This document shows positions 6,341 to 15,764 of a DNA stretch of 20,062 nucleotides, piece by piece. The notes under the pieces are model-generated. The model was not told the origin of the DNA, ran no database searches, and saw nothing but the letters and a program-made list of their open reading frames with translations. Positions within the stretch are counted from its first letter, which is position 1, and every line of letters starts with the position of its first letter. This stretch comes from JAJVIP01 sp964405835. Its GTDB lineage: Bacteria > Elusimicrobiota > Elusimicrobia > F11. The position numbers were made by a program, and so were the translations under genes. The stretch spans positions 1 through 20,062 of the forward strand of contig CAYOPN010000042.1 in assembly GCA_964405835.1 (NCBI GenBank). Reading direction: 5' to 3'.

Positions 6341-7380
6341 TGGTACGCCGCGGCCGCATCGTATTCTGGTTTTTCACGGGAGCGTTGGCGCTGCATCTTG
6401 CCATGTCCTGGCTGGCCCATCGCGCCGGCGACGTTTATAAGCAAGGCGTCTTCATGGTCGGGGAGAGGAAACGGAATTGGGCGCGCGAAAAAAATTCCTT
6501 CCAAAAAGACAAGCTGTCGGTTGTTTTTCTTGGCAACAGCATCCAGCTGGCGGGCCTTAAGCCCGACGTTTTTGATGCGGCGTTAAAAGGGAAAACAGAA
6601 TCGTTTAACTTGGCGTTGCCCGCCCTTCCCATCGGGCCCGGCTATTTCGCGGTGAAAGAGATGACCGAATCCTGGGGCCGGCCCGACGTTATTGTTGTTC
6701 GTTTGGTCGGTGATTCCGGTAAGGAGCCCGGGTTGTTTGATTACAACGCGATCCAAGGGATGGGCTTCCCAGGAGAGTTCCTTTCCTATTTATTGCATCG
6801 GCAAAACAAAATTTTCGCGCTCAATTACTTGGTCCCGTTGCGCATGTACACCAACGAAACTTTCCGGTACCTTAAAGACCTCGTGTTTGATCCCGCGCAT
6901 ATCGAAAAAACGCGGCTGAGAAACGCCGCCGTGCTTGAGCAGCTTGTGAGAGACCGCGGATGGTATTACGTGGAACAGCAAAAGATATTTGAAGATGGGA
7001 AATTGCCTGACAATTATGAACTGGCCACCTCCACGGCGGCATTGGCGCCAATTCCGCCTGGAAATTTCGACTGGGCGTCGGACCCGTACTTGAGAAAATT
7101 TTTCGATTTCGCATTGGCCAACAACATTCAGGTTTTATTGGTCGGCTCGGTCTTCCGGTCCGGAACAAGTGGGTTGTATTCCGGAAAGTCGGCTGCCTTT
7201 GTGGAAATCCCCAAAGCGTATCCCAACGTGCGGGTATCAAGCGACAGTTGGCAAAACAAATTGTTACCGAACCGCTTCTTTTCGGACAAAACCCATTTGA
7301 ACCCGGACGGGGCCAAAGTCTATTCTGAAATGATTGCCAGGGATTTTGCCGAGGCGTTTGAAGCCGAGTTAAGACCCTAA
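6340..7380 (+). CDS. Membrane-anchored SGNH-like O-acyl transfer partner
   Basis: A 346-residue protein with one N-terminal transmembrane segment (residues 7-24, RIVFWFFTGALALHLAMS) and an extracytoplasmic domain resembling SGNH/GDSL hydrolases. Block I is VVFLGNSIQL, with the nucleophile candidate S67. Block V is DKTHLNPDGAKVY, with D316 and H319 as the Asp/His pair. PDVIVVRLVGDSG and IQVLLVGSVF look like core beta-strands. I chose ATG 6340 because it overlaps the MBOAT stop as TGATG, a standard coupling arrangement; the frame stays open upstream to 6250 but only within MBOAT coding. By analogy with AlgJ/AlgX and DltD it would complete acyl transfer to a periplasmic or surface polymer, or act as an esterase. 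It converges on the NYN gene with a 4 nt stop overlap. Confidence 0.8.
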   Translation: MVRRGRIVFWFFTGALALHLAMSWLAHRAGDVYKQGVFMVGERKRNWAREKNSFQKDKLSVVFLGNSIQLAGLKPDVFDAALKGKTESFNLALPALPIGPGYFAVKEMTESWGRPDVIVVRLVGDSGKEPGLFDYNAIQGMGFPGEFLSYLLHRQNKIFALNYLVPLRMYTNETFRYLKDLVFDPAHIEKTRLRNAAVLEQLVRDRGWYYVEQQKIFEDGKLPDNYELATSTAALAPIPPGNFDWASDPYLRKFFDFALANNIQVLLVGSVFRSGTSGLYSGKSAAFVEIPKAYPNVRVSSDSWQNKLLPNRFFSDKTHLNPDGAKVYSEMIARDFAEAFEAELRP

Positions 7381-7841
7381 CCCCAGAGTTTTCTGAATTC
7401 TTCGTTGATCGCTTCGGTGTTTATTCTGACGGTCTGATGGGGTTTGGCGTTCCCGCCGCTTTTCCGCAGCGCTTCCCGCAGAAACTCTTTGCAGGAAAGG
7501 ACTTTGGCCTTGGAGGCGCGCACCCATTTCTGAATGTCGCGGTCGTCGGTGACCACCACCGCGTTCCGGCCATTGGCCATGGCGTCGACGCTGCGCTTGA
7601 TCACGGCGTCGGCGTCCTCGCCCTTGGAAAAAATCACTTTTACGCTACCCCGCCAGGGTGGACTATCGACGTCTTCTTGACCATCGAACACCACGGTCAC
7701 TTGATTGACCGCGCTGCCCGCGGGCCGCGCCGCTTCGAGAAACTTTAGGAGTTTCTCGCGCTGGTCCTGCAGTTTTCCGCCGCCGAAATTCTCCACGGCC
7801 CAGATGAGATTGTAACCATCAATGAAGTAATGGAGCGACAC
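7377..7841 (-). CDS. NYN domain protein, YacP/Rae1-type RNase
   Basis: A 154-residue protein matching the YacP-like NYN (PIN-like) nuclease family. The N-terminus HYFIDGYNLIW carries the characteristic Asp/Asn motif (D8, N11). VTVVFDGQ (about 46-53), the acidic DADAVIKRSVD stretch and AVVVTDDRDIQKWV (about 94-107) supply the remaining acidic residues of a metal-dependent active site. In Bacillus, YacP (Rae1) is a ribosome-associated endoribonuclease; the same role here is inferred, though ettA upstream in the same gene group also acts at the ribosome. The start is GTG 7841, 4 nt after the pgeF stop. Family members are usually about 170 residues, so this is roughly full length. It is last in the minus-strand group and its stop overlaps the stop of the convergent SGNH gene. 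Confidence 0.87.
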   Translation of the reverse strand: MSLHYFIDGYNLIWAVENFGGGKLQDQREKLLKFLEAARPAGSAVNQVTVVFDGQEDVDSPPWRGSVKVIFSKGEDADAVIKRSVDAMANGRNAVVVTDDRDIQKWVRASKAKVLSCKEFLREALRKSGGNAKPHQTVRINTEAINEEFRKLWG

Positions 7842-7845
7842 GGCA

Positions 7846-8544
7846 TCATCCGTCTTTGCGGCCGATCACGGACAATTGGCGGCCGTCGCCGCCTTCGCGG
7901 CGGTGGGAGAAAAACAAATCGTTTTGGTGCATTGTGCAATGCGTCGCGAGATGGATATTGGACGGGTTTAGTCTGGAGTCGATAAGCTGTTGCTGGTTGG
8001 CCGCGGCGACATTAAGCATGAATTTCCCTTTTGATTTGGCGGGTTTCAGAAATTCTTTGGCGAATTGTTCCGCCACTTCCGGCCCCACTTCGTAACAATC
8101 GGCGCAGGCGCTTGGTCCGATGGCCGCGATCAAGTCTTCTGGATTTGAGCGGAACGTTGCGGTGAGGTCTTTCACCGATTTCTGAACGATCTTGCTGGCA
8201 GTGCCGCGCCAACCCGCATGCACCGCGGCCATGGCGCCGGTTTTCGGGTCGCCGATCAAAATGGGCACGCAATCGGCGGTCTTGATGGCTGGAAGCACGT
8301 TCGTTTTGCGCGTGATGAACGCGTCACCTTCCAGCGCGGGGTTCTCTTCCAGATACATTCGCACATCGGAATGGGTCTGCTTCGCGATCTTCACGTCCCA
8401 ACCGGCTGCGCCTAGCGCCGAGAGAAGTTTTGACGGATCGCTCGCCGCACAATGCCGCGTTCCAAACGCATTAAGAAATCCGTGCGAGGTCAAAGCGCGA
8501 CAGGAGATGAAAGACGCAGTTGATTCAAAAGAGGGCATTGTCAT
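7846..8544 (-). CDS. pgeF: YfiH/PgeF laccase-domain purine nucleoside phosphorylase-like protein
   Basis: A 232-residue protein of the YfiH (DUF152, multicopper polyphenol oxidase-named) family. The zinc site is readable: H58 in KQTHSD, C92 in TADCVPILI, and H109 in VHAGWRGT. IGPSACADCYEVGPEV (142-157) and NLFFSH-like NDLFFSHRREGGDGRQLSVIG (208-228) are further family signatures. Members have been reported with purine nucleoside phosphorylase/adenosine deaminase activity and, in E. coli (PgeF), as editing enzymes that remove mis-incorporated L-Ser from peptidoglycan precursors. Which applies here is not visible. It starts in an ATGA overlap with the prolyl oligopeptidase stop and ends 4 nt before the NYN gene, so the three are co-transcribed. 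Confidence 0.93.
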   Translation of the reverse strand: MTMPSFESTASFISCRALTSHGFLNAFGTRHCAASDPSKLLSALGAAGWDVKIAKQTHSDVRMYLEENPALEGDAFITRKTNVLPAIKTADCVPILIGDPKTGAMAAVHAGWRGTASKIVQKSVKDLTATFRSNPEDLIAAIGPSACADCYEVGPEVAEQFAKEFLKPAKSKGKFMLNVAAANQQQLIDSRLNPSNIHLATHCTMHQNDLFFSHRREGGDGRQLSVIGRKDG

Positions 8545-10484
8545 GGTCGATCGGTCCGAACTTCGTTCTCCAAAAACGAGAAGGTCATTAGCTGGTCCGG
8601 CATTATTGTTTTAACCGGGTTGTTCCCCGAATGTCCGGCGTTTCTTTTTGTGAATAACAAAATCGGCCGTCCGGAGGACGTCGCGGTTTGAAGGGCGGCT
8701 GCCATCTTGCGGGCGTGCATGGGGTCCACGCGCTCATCATTGTCTGAGGAAATAAAAAAGATGGCCGGATACATCGTGCCCTTTCGTACGCGGTGATAGG
8801 GCGAATAAGAAAGAAGAATCTCTCGATCTTGCTTCTTTGATGGATCGCCGAATTCAGGGATCCAGGTGGAGCCTTCACCAAACAATGGAAAACGAACCAT
8901 GTCGAGAATTGGTACTTTTATGACAGCTGCGCGGAAAAGGTCCGGGCGCTGAGTGACGAGCGCTCCGGCCGTGAGTCCGCCATTTGAGCCGCCTCGGATG
9001 GCAAGCATTGCGGGGGTCGTCCAACCTTGCTTAATCAAATATTCTGCCGCTGCAATGGAATCGTCGAAGGTATGTTGTTTTTGGTTGAGCATCCCTTGCC
9101 GGTGCCAATTCTCGCCATATTCGCCACCGCCACGCGCATGCGGAATGGCAACACCCCAACCATTTTCGAGCAACAGTTGGGTTTCGGGAGAATAGTAAGG
9201 CGTTAAGCTGACATTGAAACCGCCATAGACATTTAACATGAACTTCGCAGGCCGTTCGGAAGGCCGGAGTACAAACATCGAAACTTGCGCGCCATCTTTC
9301 GATGGAAACCGGACAAAGTCAACGCGTTGGCGGCGTTTGTCGATAGCAGGAGCCATTTTCTTGCCGTACGGAATAACAAGCTTGTTCGATGGATCCGTGC
9401 AATAGGGCCTGGCCGCTTCAAAGAACGATTCAAACCCAAAGCAAAGCGCATTGGGGCCGGTGTCCGGCTCCCACAAAGATCCCAACGATGGCATTTCAAT
9501 TTCCTTGAGAAACGCATGATCGTCGACGGTTAATAGCGCGCTCGACAAGTTGTGAGATGCCACAAGAAAGAGAGCGGTCCCTGTTGCGTGTATTCCTTGT
9601 AGGACGCGATCCGGGTTTTCTGGGACGAACACCGACCATTGAAGCGGGCGCAGCGTCGGTGATGCGGTCAGCACTTGATAGTGGGATGCATTTTGGTTGG
9701 TCAAAAGAAAAATGCGGCCGTTCAACCCGGCCGGCGTCGCGCGGTCAGCGGTGCTGATAAAGACCGGCTCAAATATTCCCTCCGACAGGTGTTCATCGCG
9801 CATGAAAATATTTGTGCTAGTCCACCCGTTTATCTCCGAAACAAACAACCATCGGCCATCGGCGGAGAGGGATGGAGTGAGGTAAATCGCGGCATCATTT
9901 TTTGATGGATAGACTTGCGGATCTTGTGTCGGGTTGCTTCCGGCAAGGTGGTACGCAATGTCCATTTGTCGAACCAATTCAGAACTTGATAGTGATGCAT
10001 CAGACGGTATTCGGCTGTAATAAAAACCAGATGAGTTTGGGCGCCAAGCGAGATCGGCAAAATCCGCCCAAGGCATGATTTGTTCTTTGCTGTTTCCTTC
10101 CACCGCTTTTACATGGAGTAATCCGCGTGTTTCATTATCGGGGTGGATTGCATAGGCAATCCATTTACCATCTGGAGATGGAAACCATTGCCCGAGGACG
10201 CCTTGCGATTCATCGGTAGAAATCAGAACGCGCTTTCCAACAATAATCTGTTTTTGATTTTTTTCTTTCCGCAAATAAAAAACAGAACCGGAGCGAATCT
10301 TTACACTCAAGCCGCCTTCTTCGGCGGAAAGAACCTCTAGACGGTCCGAGATGCGTTTGTTTTCGGAAAGGCCCGAAAAATATTTTTCGACCCGTTCATT
10401 TTGCGAATCGACCCACGTGATAACGGCCGGAGATGTTGAAGATTCAAGCCATTGATACGGATCGACGGGTTCCGCGGCTATCAC
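8541..10484 (-). CDS. Prolyl oligopeptidase family serine peptidase (S9A), probably exported
   Basis: A 647-residue protein when read from the first canonical start, GTG 10484. The N-terminal part (DPYQWLE at about 8-14, then repeats such as WFPSPDGKWIAYAI and SLSADGRWLFVSE) forms the beta-propeller. The C-terminal alpha/beta hydrolase holds the catalytic Ser at about 500 (IRGGSNGGLTAG), Asp near 583 (SDNDERVDPMHARK) and His near 618 (NAGHSG). PHARGGGEYGENWH (before the Ser) is a family hallmark. Such enzymes cut proline-containing peptides shorter than about 30 residues. The GTG has no Shine-Dalgarno, and the frame continues upstream as QKQTLLLLFGWAFCSAVIAAEP, a convincing Sec signal peptide, so the real start is probably near 10535 (see separate entry). 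Codon use looks more AT-rich than neighbours, hinting at transfer. It lies between ettA and pgeF in one minus-strand group. Confidence 0.93.
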   Translation of the reverse strand: MIAAEPVDPYQWLESSTSPAVITWVDSQNERVEKYFSGLSENKRISDRLEVLSAEEGGLSVKIRSGSVFYLRKEKNQKQIIVGKRVLISTDESQGVLGQWFPSPDGKWIAYAIHPDNETRGLLHVKAVEGNSKEQIMPWADFADLAWRPNSSGFYYSRIPSDASLSSSELVRQMDIAYHLAGSNPTQDPQVYPSKNDAAIYLTPSLSADGRWLFVSEINGWTSTNIFMRDEHLSEGIFEPVFISTADRATPAGLNGRIFLLTNQNASHYQVLTASPTLRPLQWSVFVPENPDRVLQGIHATGTALFLVASHNLSSALLTVDDHAFLKEIEMPSLGSLWEPDTGPNALCFGFESFFEAARPYCTDPSNKLVIPYGKKMAPAIDKRRQRVDFVRFPSKDGAQVSMFVLRPSERPAKFMLNVYGGFNVSLTPYYSPETQLLLENGWGVAIPHARGGGEYGENWHRQGMLNQKQHTFDDSIAAAEYLIKQGWTTPAMLAIRGGSNGGLTAGALVTQRPDLFRAAVIKVPILDMVRFPLFGEGSTWIPEFGDPSKKQDREILLSYSPYHRVRKGTMYPAIFFISSDNDERVDPMHARKMAAALQTATSSGRPILLFTKRNAGHSGNNPVKTIMPDQLMTFSFLENEVRTDRP

Positions 10485-10535
10485 CGCGGAACAAAAGGCC
10501 CACCCAAAAAGTAAAAGAAGCGTTTGTTTCTGTAA
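10485..10535 (-). other. Signal-peptide coding extension of the oligopeptidase without a canonical start
   Basis: The 17 codons upstream of GTG 10484 are in frame and read LQKQTLLLLFGWAFCSA, continuing into VIAAEP: basic n-region, hydrophobic core and a signal peptidase I-like V-I-A site. The upstream in-frame TGA (at the ettA end) leaves only about 23 codons, none ATG, GTG, TTG or CTG. TTA at 10535 sits where a TTG would be expected, with a G-run 3 nt upstream. Either initiation is non-canonical or a base differs from the true sequence. Confidence 0.6.
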
Positions 10536-10545
10536 GGGCCCCCGT

Positions 10546-12222
<1,677 letters not shown>

Positions 12223-12291
12223 AACTCCTCCCTCAAAAGGGGGCCATTGTATTACAATCGCCAACCAATTTATCCGAAGGAGATTCCCTCA
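12223..12291. promoter_or_regulatory. Divergent ettA/icd promoter region with ATTGTA-T-TACAAT palindrome
   Basis: This 69-bp gap must carry promoters for both ettA and icd. A 6+1+6 palindrome at 12246-12258 places TACAAT, a fair -10 box, on each strand, facing outward. Plus-strand use gives a start near 12265 and a 27-nt leader containing AAGGAG before ATG 12292. Minus-strand use gives a short leader of about 18 nt with GGGAGGAG before ATG 12222. I could not find good -35 boxes. The palindrome could equally be a repressor site. Confidence 0.4.
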
Positions 12292-13734
12292 ATGAGCAAG
12301 CGCGTCACACTTATCCCCGGCGATGGCATCGGTCCGGAAGTCGTTGAATCCGCCGTGAAGATCATCGCCGCTGCCGGCGTCAAAATCGATTGGGACCGGC
12401 ACGACGCCGGTGAATCAGTTTTCAAACGGGGGGTCCCGTCCGGTGTGCCGCAAGACACCATCGAATCCATTCGGCAAACACGCGTCGTTTTGAAAGGCCC
12501 GCTGGGAACGCCCATCGGCTATGGCGAAAAAAGCGCCAATGTCACGCTCCGCAAACTGTTTGAAACCTACGGCAACCTCCGCCCCGTCCGCGAAATCGCC
12601 GGCGTCAAAACCCCTTACACCGGTCACGGCATCGACCTCATCATTGTTCGTGAAAACGTTGAAGACCTCTACGCGGGCATCGAATACATGCAGACCCCCG
12701 GCGTCGCCGAATGCCTGAAGCTCATCTCCCGCAAAGGCTGCGAGAAAATCGTGCGGCTCGGTTTTGAAGTAGCGCGGAGCCAAGGCCGCAAGAAAGTCCA
12801 TTGCGCGACCAAAGCCAACATCATGAAGATGACCGAAGGCACGCTCAAGCGCACGTTCGAAGAAATTGCCAAGGAATATCCGGAGATCGAAGCGAAACAC
12901 ATCATCGTCGACAATTGCGCGCACCAGCTCGCGCTCAAACCCGAGAACTTCGAAGTGATCATCATGACCAACATGAACGGCGATATTTTGAGCGATTTGA
13001 CGTCCGGCCAGATTGGCGGCCTCGGTTTTGCGCCATCGGCCAACCTCGGCAACGAAGTCGCTATTTTCGAAGCGGTGCATGGCTCGGCCCCGAAATACGC
13101 GGGCAAAAATGTCATCAACCCGACCGCGTTGATTTTGACGTCGGTGATGTTGCTCCGCCATCTTCAGGAATTTGAGGCGGCCGCGAAAATCGAGAACGCG
13201 GTGCTTTATACGCTGGAACAAGGGAAAGTCATGACGCGCGACGTGGTCGGCGACGCCAAAGCGTCCACGACCACCGCGTATACGGACGAGATCATCAAGA
13301 ATTTGGGACAGAAGCCGACCAAGATCCATGTGCGCGAACACAAACCGCTCAAACTTCCGGTGGTTTCCTCGGCACCCGACTTCGTGAAGCCGAAATCACG
13401 CCGTGAGATCGGCGTCGACATTTTTGTCGAGGCCGCCGCCACGCCGGACCAGCTCGGTAAATCACTCGAGAAGCTTGTCGAGGGGACCGGGCTCAAATTA
13501 AAGGCCATCTCGAACCGCGGCACGAAAGTATATTCGCCCACCGGGGCCATCACCGATTGCGTGGACCATTTTGCCTGCCGCTTCGTGCTCCCGACAGCCG
13601 AAGGTCAAGTGACCGATGCGCAGATTGCCGGGCTCGTGCAAAAGATCGGCGGCCAATACCGCTGGATGCACATCGAGAAGCTTTCCGAATTCGACGGCGC
13701 TCCGGGCTACACCAAATCGCAAGGCGAGGATTGA
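12292..13734 (+). CDS. icd: NADP-dependent isocitrate dehydrogenase, Thermus type
   Basis: A 480-residue TCA-cycle enzyme converting isocitrate to 2-oxoglutarate with CO2 release. It belongs to the isocitrate/isopropylmalate dehydrogenase family, in the variant known from Thermus thermophilus (496 residues). Substrate-site motifs are SANVTLRKLFETYGNLRPVR (81-100) and VRENVEDLYAGIEY (119-132). Metal-binding acidic residues lie in MNGDILSDL (D231, D235). HGSAPKYAGKNVINP (263-277) carries K268 and Y269, the residues of NADP-preferring enzymes (NAD forms usually have D-I). Residues about 375-480 are an extra C-terminal domain (VGVDIFVEAAATPDQLG, WMHIEKLSEFDG) ending TKSQGED, nearly identical to the Thermus tail as I recall it. 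I chose ATG 12292, with AAGGAG 8-9 nt upstream; the frame is open to 12160 but that part is ettA leader. Its TGA overlaps the TTG start of the next gene. Confidence 0.95.
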   Translation: MSKRVTLIPGDGIGPEVVESAVKIIAAAGVKIDWDRHDAGESVFKRGVPSGVPQDTIESIRQTRVVLKGPLGTPIGYGEKSANVTLRKLFETYGNLRPVREIAGVKTPYTGHGIDLIIVRENVEDLYAGIEYMQTPGVAECLKLISRKGCEKIVRLGFEVARSQGRKKVHCATKANIMKMTEGTLKRTFEEIAKEYPEIEAKHIIVDNCAHQLALKPENFEVIIMTNMNGDILSDLTSGQIGGLGFAPSANLGNEVAIFEAVHGSAPKYAGKNVINPTALILTSVMLLRHLQEFEAAAKIENAVLYTLEQGKVMTRDVVGDAKASTTTAYTDEIIKNLGQKPTKIHVREHKPLKLPVVSSAPDFVKPKSRREIGVDIFVEAAATPDQLGKSLEKLVEGTGLKLKAISNRGTKVYSPTGAITDCVDHFACRFVLPTAEGQVTDAQIAGLVQKIGGQYRWMHIEKLSEFDGAPGYTKSQGED

Positions 13735-14630
13735 GGCGACGCCGGTTTTTTTTCGCCGCGTTAACGCTGGCGGCGATAGCAGAAGCGGCGCCGAAGCGGG
13801 AATCGGAGATTTTTTCGATTGAGACGCGGGTCCTTCCCTACTCCAAATTAGAAGACCCGCGATCGGGCAACTTTCAAGCTGACTCCACCGAGATCCAGTC
13901 CGAAAACATCCGGTTCCGCATGGGCCTGCCACCCAAGAAATACAACCAAGACAAGACGCTGCTCGGCACCGGCCTCTCCTACGAGCAGCTGCACTTCAAC
14001 TACCGGAATTTCGATTCTTCGTTGGAAGGCGCGCAAGTTGACACCGTCCACGCGATCCAAGGCCAGGTTTTTATCCGCCACAAACTCCGCCCGCAATACT
14101 GGCACCTGAGGACATTTATCAGCGCGGGGTTCAATTCCGATTTCAAATCCGTCACGATGAAAGCGCTGCGCATGCAGGGCGGTATGTTGTGGGAGCGCGA
14201 GGTCGAAGCGGGCAGCGTGAGCATTGGGTTCGTGATCTTGGACGATTTTGGGCGGACGCGACTTTTTCCCGCTATCGGTCTCGAACAAACGGTGCGCGAG
14301 AAACACAAATTCTCGCTGCGCGCGCCAACTATGGCGTCTTATTCCTATTTAATGAGCGAGAAGGTAGAAGTGGGCGTGGCCGCCAAAGTGTCCGGTATGA
14401 ATGCGCGGTTGGAAGAAGACGGGGTTTTTAAAGGGAAGAATCTCAGTTATTCGATGGCCACGCTCGGTCCCACCGCAAAATTTCGGCTCAACAAATATCT
14501 TTCACTAGCGCTTGAAGGTGGTTGGACGCTCTATCACAAGTTCAAGGTGTTGGACCGGAAAGACAAAATCGCCGATTACGACCTGGAAAATTCCACCTAC
14601 GCGTTGATCGGCCTCCGCCTCGTCCGCTAG
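13731..14630 (+). CDS. Exported beta-barrel-like protein, resembles DUF6268
   Basis: A 299-residue predicted outer-membrane protein. I place its start at TTG 13731, which overlaps the icd stop (TTGA) and follows GGCGAGGA, a usable Shine-Dalgarno. From there the protein begins with a perfect signal peptide: MRRRRFFFAALTLAAIAEA, then APKRE. The mature part is rich in alternating aromatic/polar strands (LGTGLSYEQLHFNYRNF, AIQGQVFIRHKL, GSVSIGFVILDDFGRTRLFPAIGLEQ, KYLSLALEGGWTLYHKF) and ends STYALIGLRLVR, with an amphipathic final strand typical of barrels. The pattern resembles DUF6268 barrels, known only as uncharacterised outer-membrane proteins. No function is assigned. Its TAG abuts the stop of the convergent DUF2914 gene with no gap. 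Confidence 0.78.
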   Translation: MRRRRFFFAALTLAAIAEAAPKRESEIFSIETRVLPYSKLEDPRSGNFQADSTEIQSENIRFRMGLPPKKYNQDKTLLGTGLSYEQLHFNYRNFDSSLEGAQVDTVHAIQGQVFIRHKLRPQYWHLRTFISAGFNSDFKSVTMKALRMQGGMLWEREVEAGSVSIGFVILDDFGRTRLFPAIGLEQTVREKHKFSLRAPTMASYSYLMSEKVEVGVAAKVSGMNARLEEDGVFKGKNLSYSMATLGPTAKFRLNKYLSLALEGGWTLYHKFKVLDRKDKIADYDLENSTYALIGLRLVR

Positions 14631-15719
14631 TTACATCCAGCGGACTTTCCACTTCCGTTCGTCGGTCGTTCCGTCCGCGCTCACCGTGAAATGCACGCCG
14701 CCCAGCGTGCGGCCATCCTCGGTCTCAACATCCACACGCCATTTACCCGGTTCGTAGTTTGATTTCGCAGCGTATCCACGAAAACCTTCGTCGCGTCCGC
14801 CGTGGATCGGCAGCGCGATCCGGTCGGACGGCAGCCATTTTCCGTTGGCCGGATTTTTTATGTACCAGCGCAGATAGATCTGGTGCGTGAACCGGCGCGG
14901 CGCGAACACGCGCGTGAAACAATAAATCTGGTCACCCGGCCGCGCCTTGAAGTCCCGGTCGTCGTGCCGCCAGAATTTGTACCAAGGCGGTTTTTGATAG
15001 GTCAGCTTGAACCGGTCGCCCTCGCGTGAGAGAGAGTGATAGACGCCGGCGTATTGCATCGAGAGCGGCACAGGCGGGATCAATTTCAGGGAGTAAAGAC
15101 CGGCCACGATAATCATGACCGCGGCCGGCGCCCAACTCAATCGCCGACGCGCGAGCGGCGGGTCCGCCGTCAGTTTCGCGAGCTTGTTGATCAGCGCGGC
15201 CAGGATCCCCACCGACAACAGCCATGCCAGAATAAACAACAACGTGCCCATCCGTCCGACCAATACCGGCAGCAAATAATTGAGGAATGACACCACACAG
15301 AACGCGTAAAGGCCGAGCCGCATCAACGATCCCGCCCGGCGAAGCTGCGGCATCTCATTCGCAAACATCAGCACAACCACGAGCGCCAAAAAGAAAAACG
15401 AGCGCGACAGCGTGGTGCTTTTGAAATAGAAAATCACGTAGGCGCTTAGCAGGCCGCCGTAAAAGAAATGGATCGCTTCGGATTCGTATCCCCACCACTT
15501 TTCCATGCGGCCTTGCGGTTTCCAGAGGCCCAAATCAAAACGCGATTTTTGGATGATGAGAAATGTGATGGCGATCAGGTAGCCAGTCTGGAGGGCCAAG
15601 TCCAACGTCGAATCGATGCGGACCAGGGTCAAGCTGTCGAAAAGAAATCCGCCGACGAAAAAGATGATGTTGGCGTAGGCGATGCAGAATGCTTTCAGGG
15701 AGCGGAACTTTTCGAGCAT
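14631..15719 (-). CDS. Polytopic membrane protein with C-terminal DUF2914 domain
   Basis: A 362-residue protein. Residues 9-212 contain about seven hydrophobic segments (for example CIAYANIIFFVGGFLFDSL, LALQTGYLIAITFLII, FFFLALVVVLMFA, TLLFILAWLLSVGILAALI, AAVMIIVAGLYSLKL). A soluble domain of about 150 residues follows. Its second half matches DUF2914: IYCFTRVFAPRRF, YLRWYIKNPANGKWLPSDRI, GYAAKSNYEPGKWRVDVET, GGVHFTVSAD, an Ig-like beta fold with conserved W/G/K positions. Function is unknown; the layout suggests a membrane sensor or envelope protein with an extracytoplasmic domain. I start it at ATG 15719, where the hydrophobic region begins; the open frame runs back to 16361 but that part is antisense to miaE. 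It is divergent from miaE by 45 bp. Confidence 0.84.
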   Translation of the reverse strand: MLEKFRSLKAFCIAYANIIFFVGGFLFDSLTLVRIDSTLDLALQTGYLIAITFLIIQKSRFDLGLWKPQGRMEKWWGYESEAIHFFYGGLLSAYVIFYFKSTTLSRSFFFLALVVVLMFANEMPQLRRAGSLMRLGLYAFCVVSFLNYLLPVLVGRMGTLLFILAWLLSVGILAALINKLAKLTADPPLARRRLSWAPAAVMIIVAGLYSLKLIPPVPLSMQYAGVYHSLSREGDRFKLTYQKPPWYKFWRHDDRDFKARPGDQIYCFTRVFAPRRFTHQIYLRWYIKNPANGKWLPSDRIALPIHGGRDEGFRGYAAKSNYEPGKWRVDVETEDGRTLGGVHFTVSADGTTDERKWKVRWM

Positions 15720-15764
15720 GCCGGGCAATAATGCTAAAACCCGACGATGAAACGGGAAATTTTC

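Noticed and set aside
7887..7905. CCGCC/GGCGG hairpin near the end of pgeF as a terminator
   Set aside because: It lies inside conserved coding (HRREGGDGR), has no T-run, and the next gene starts 4 nt after the stop.
12415..13341. 308-codon minus-strand ORF opposite icd
   Set aside because: Composition-driven shadow; the opposite strand encodes a full isocitrate dehydrogenase.
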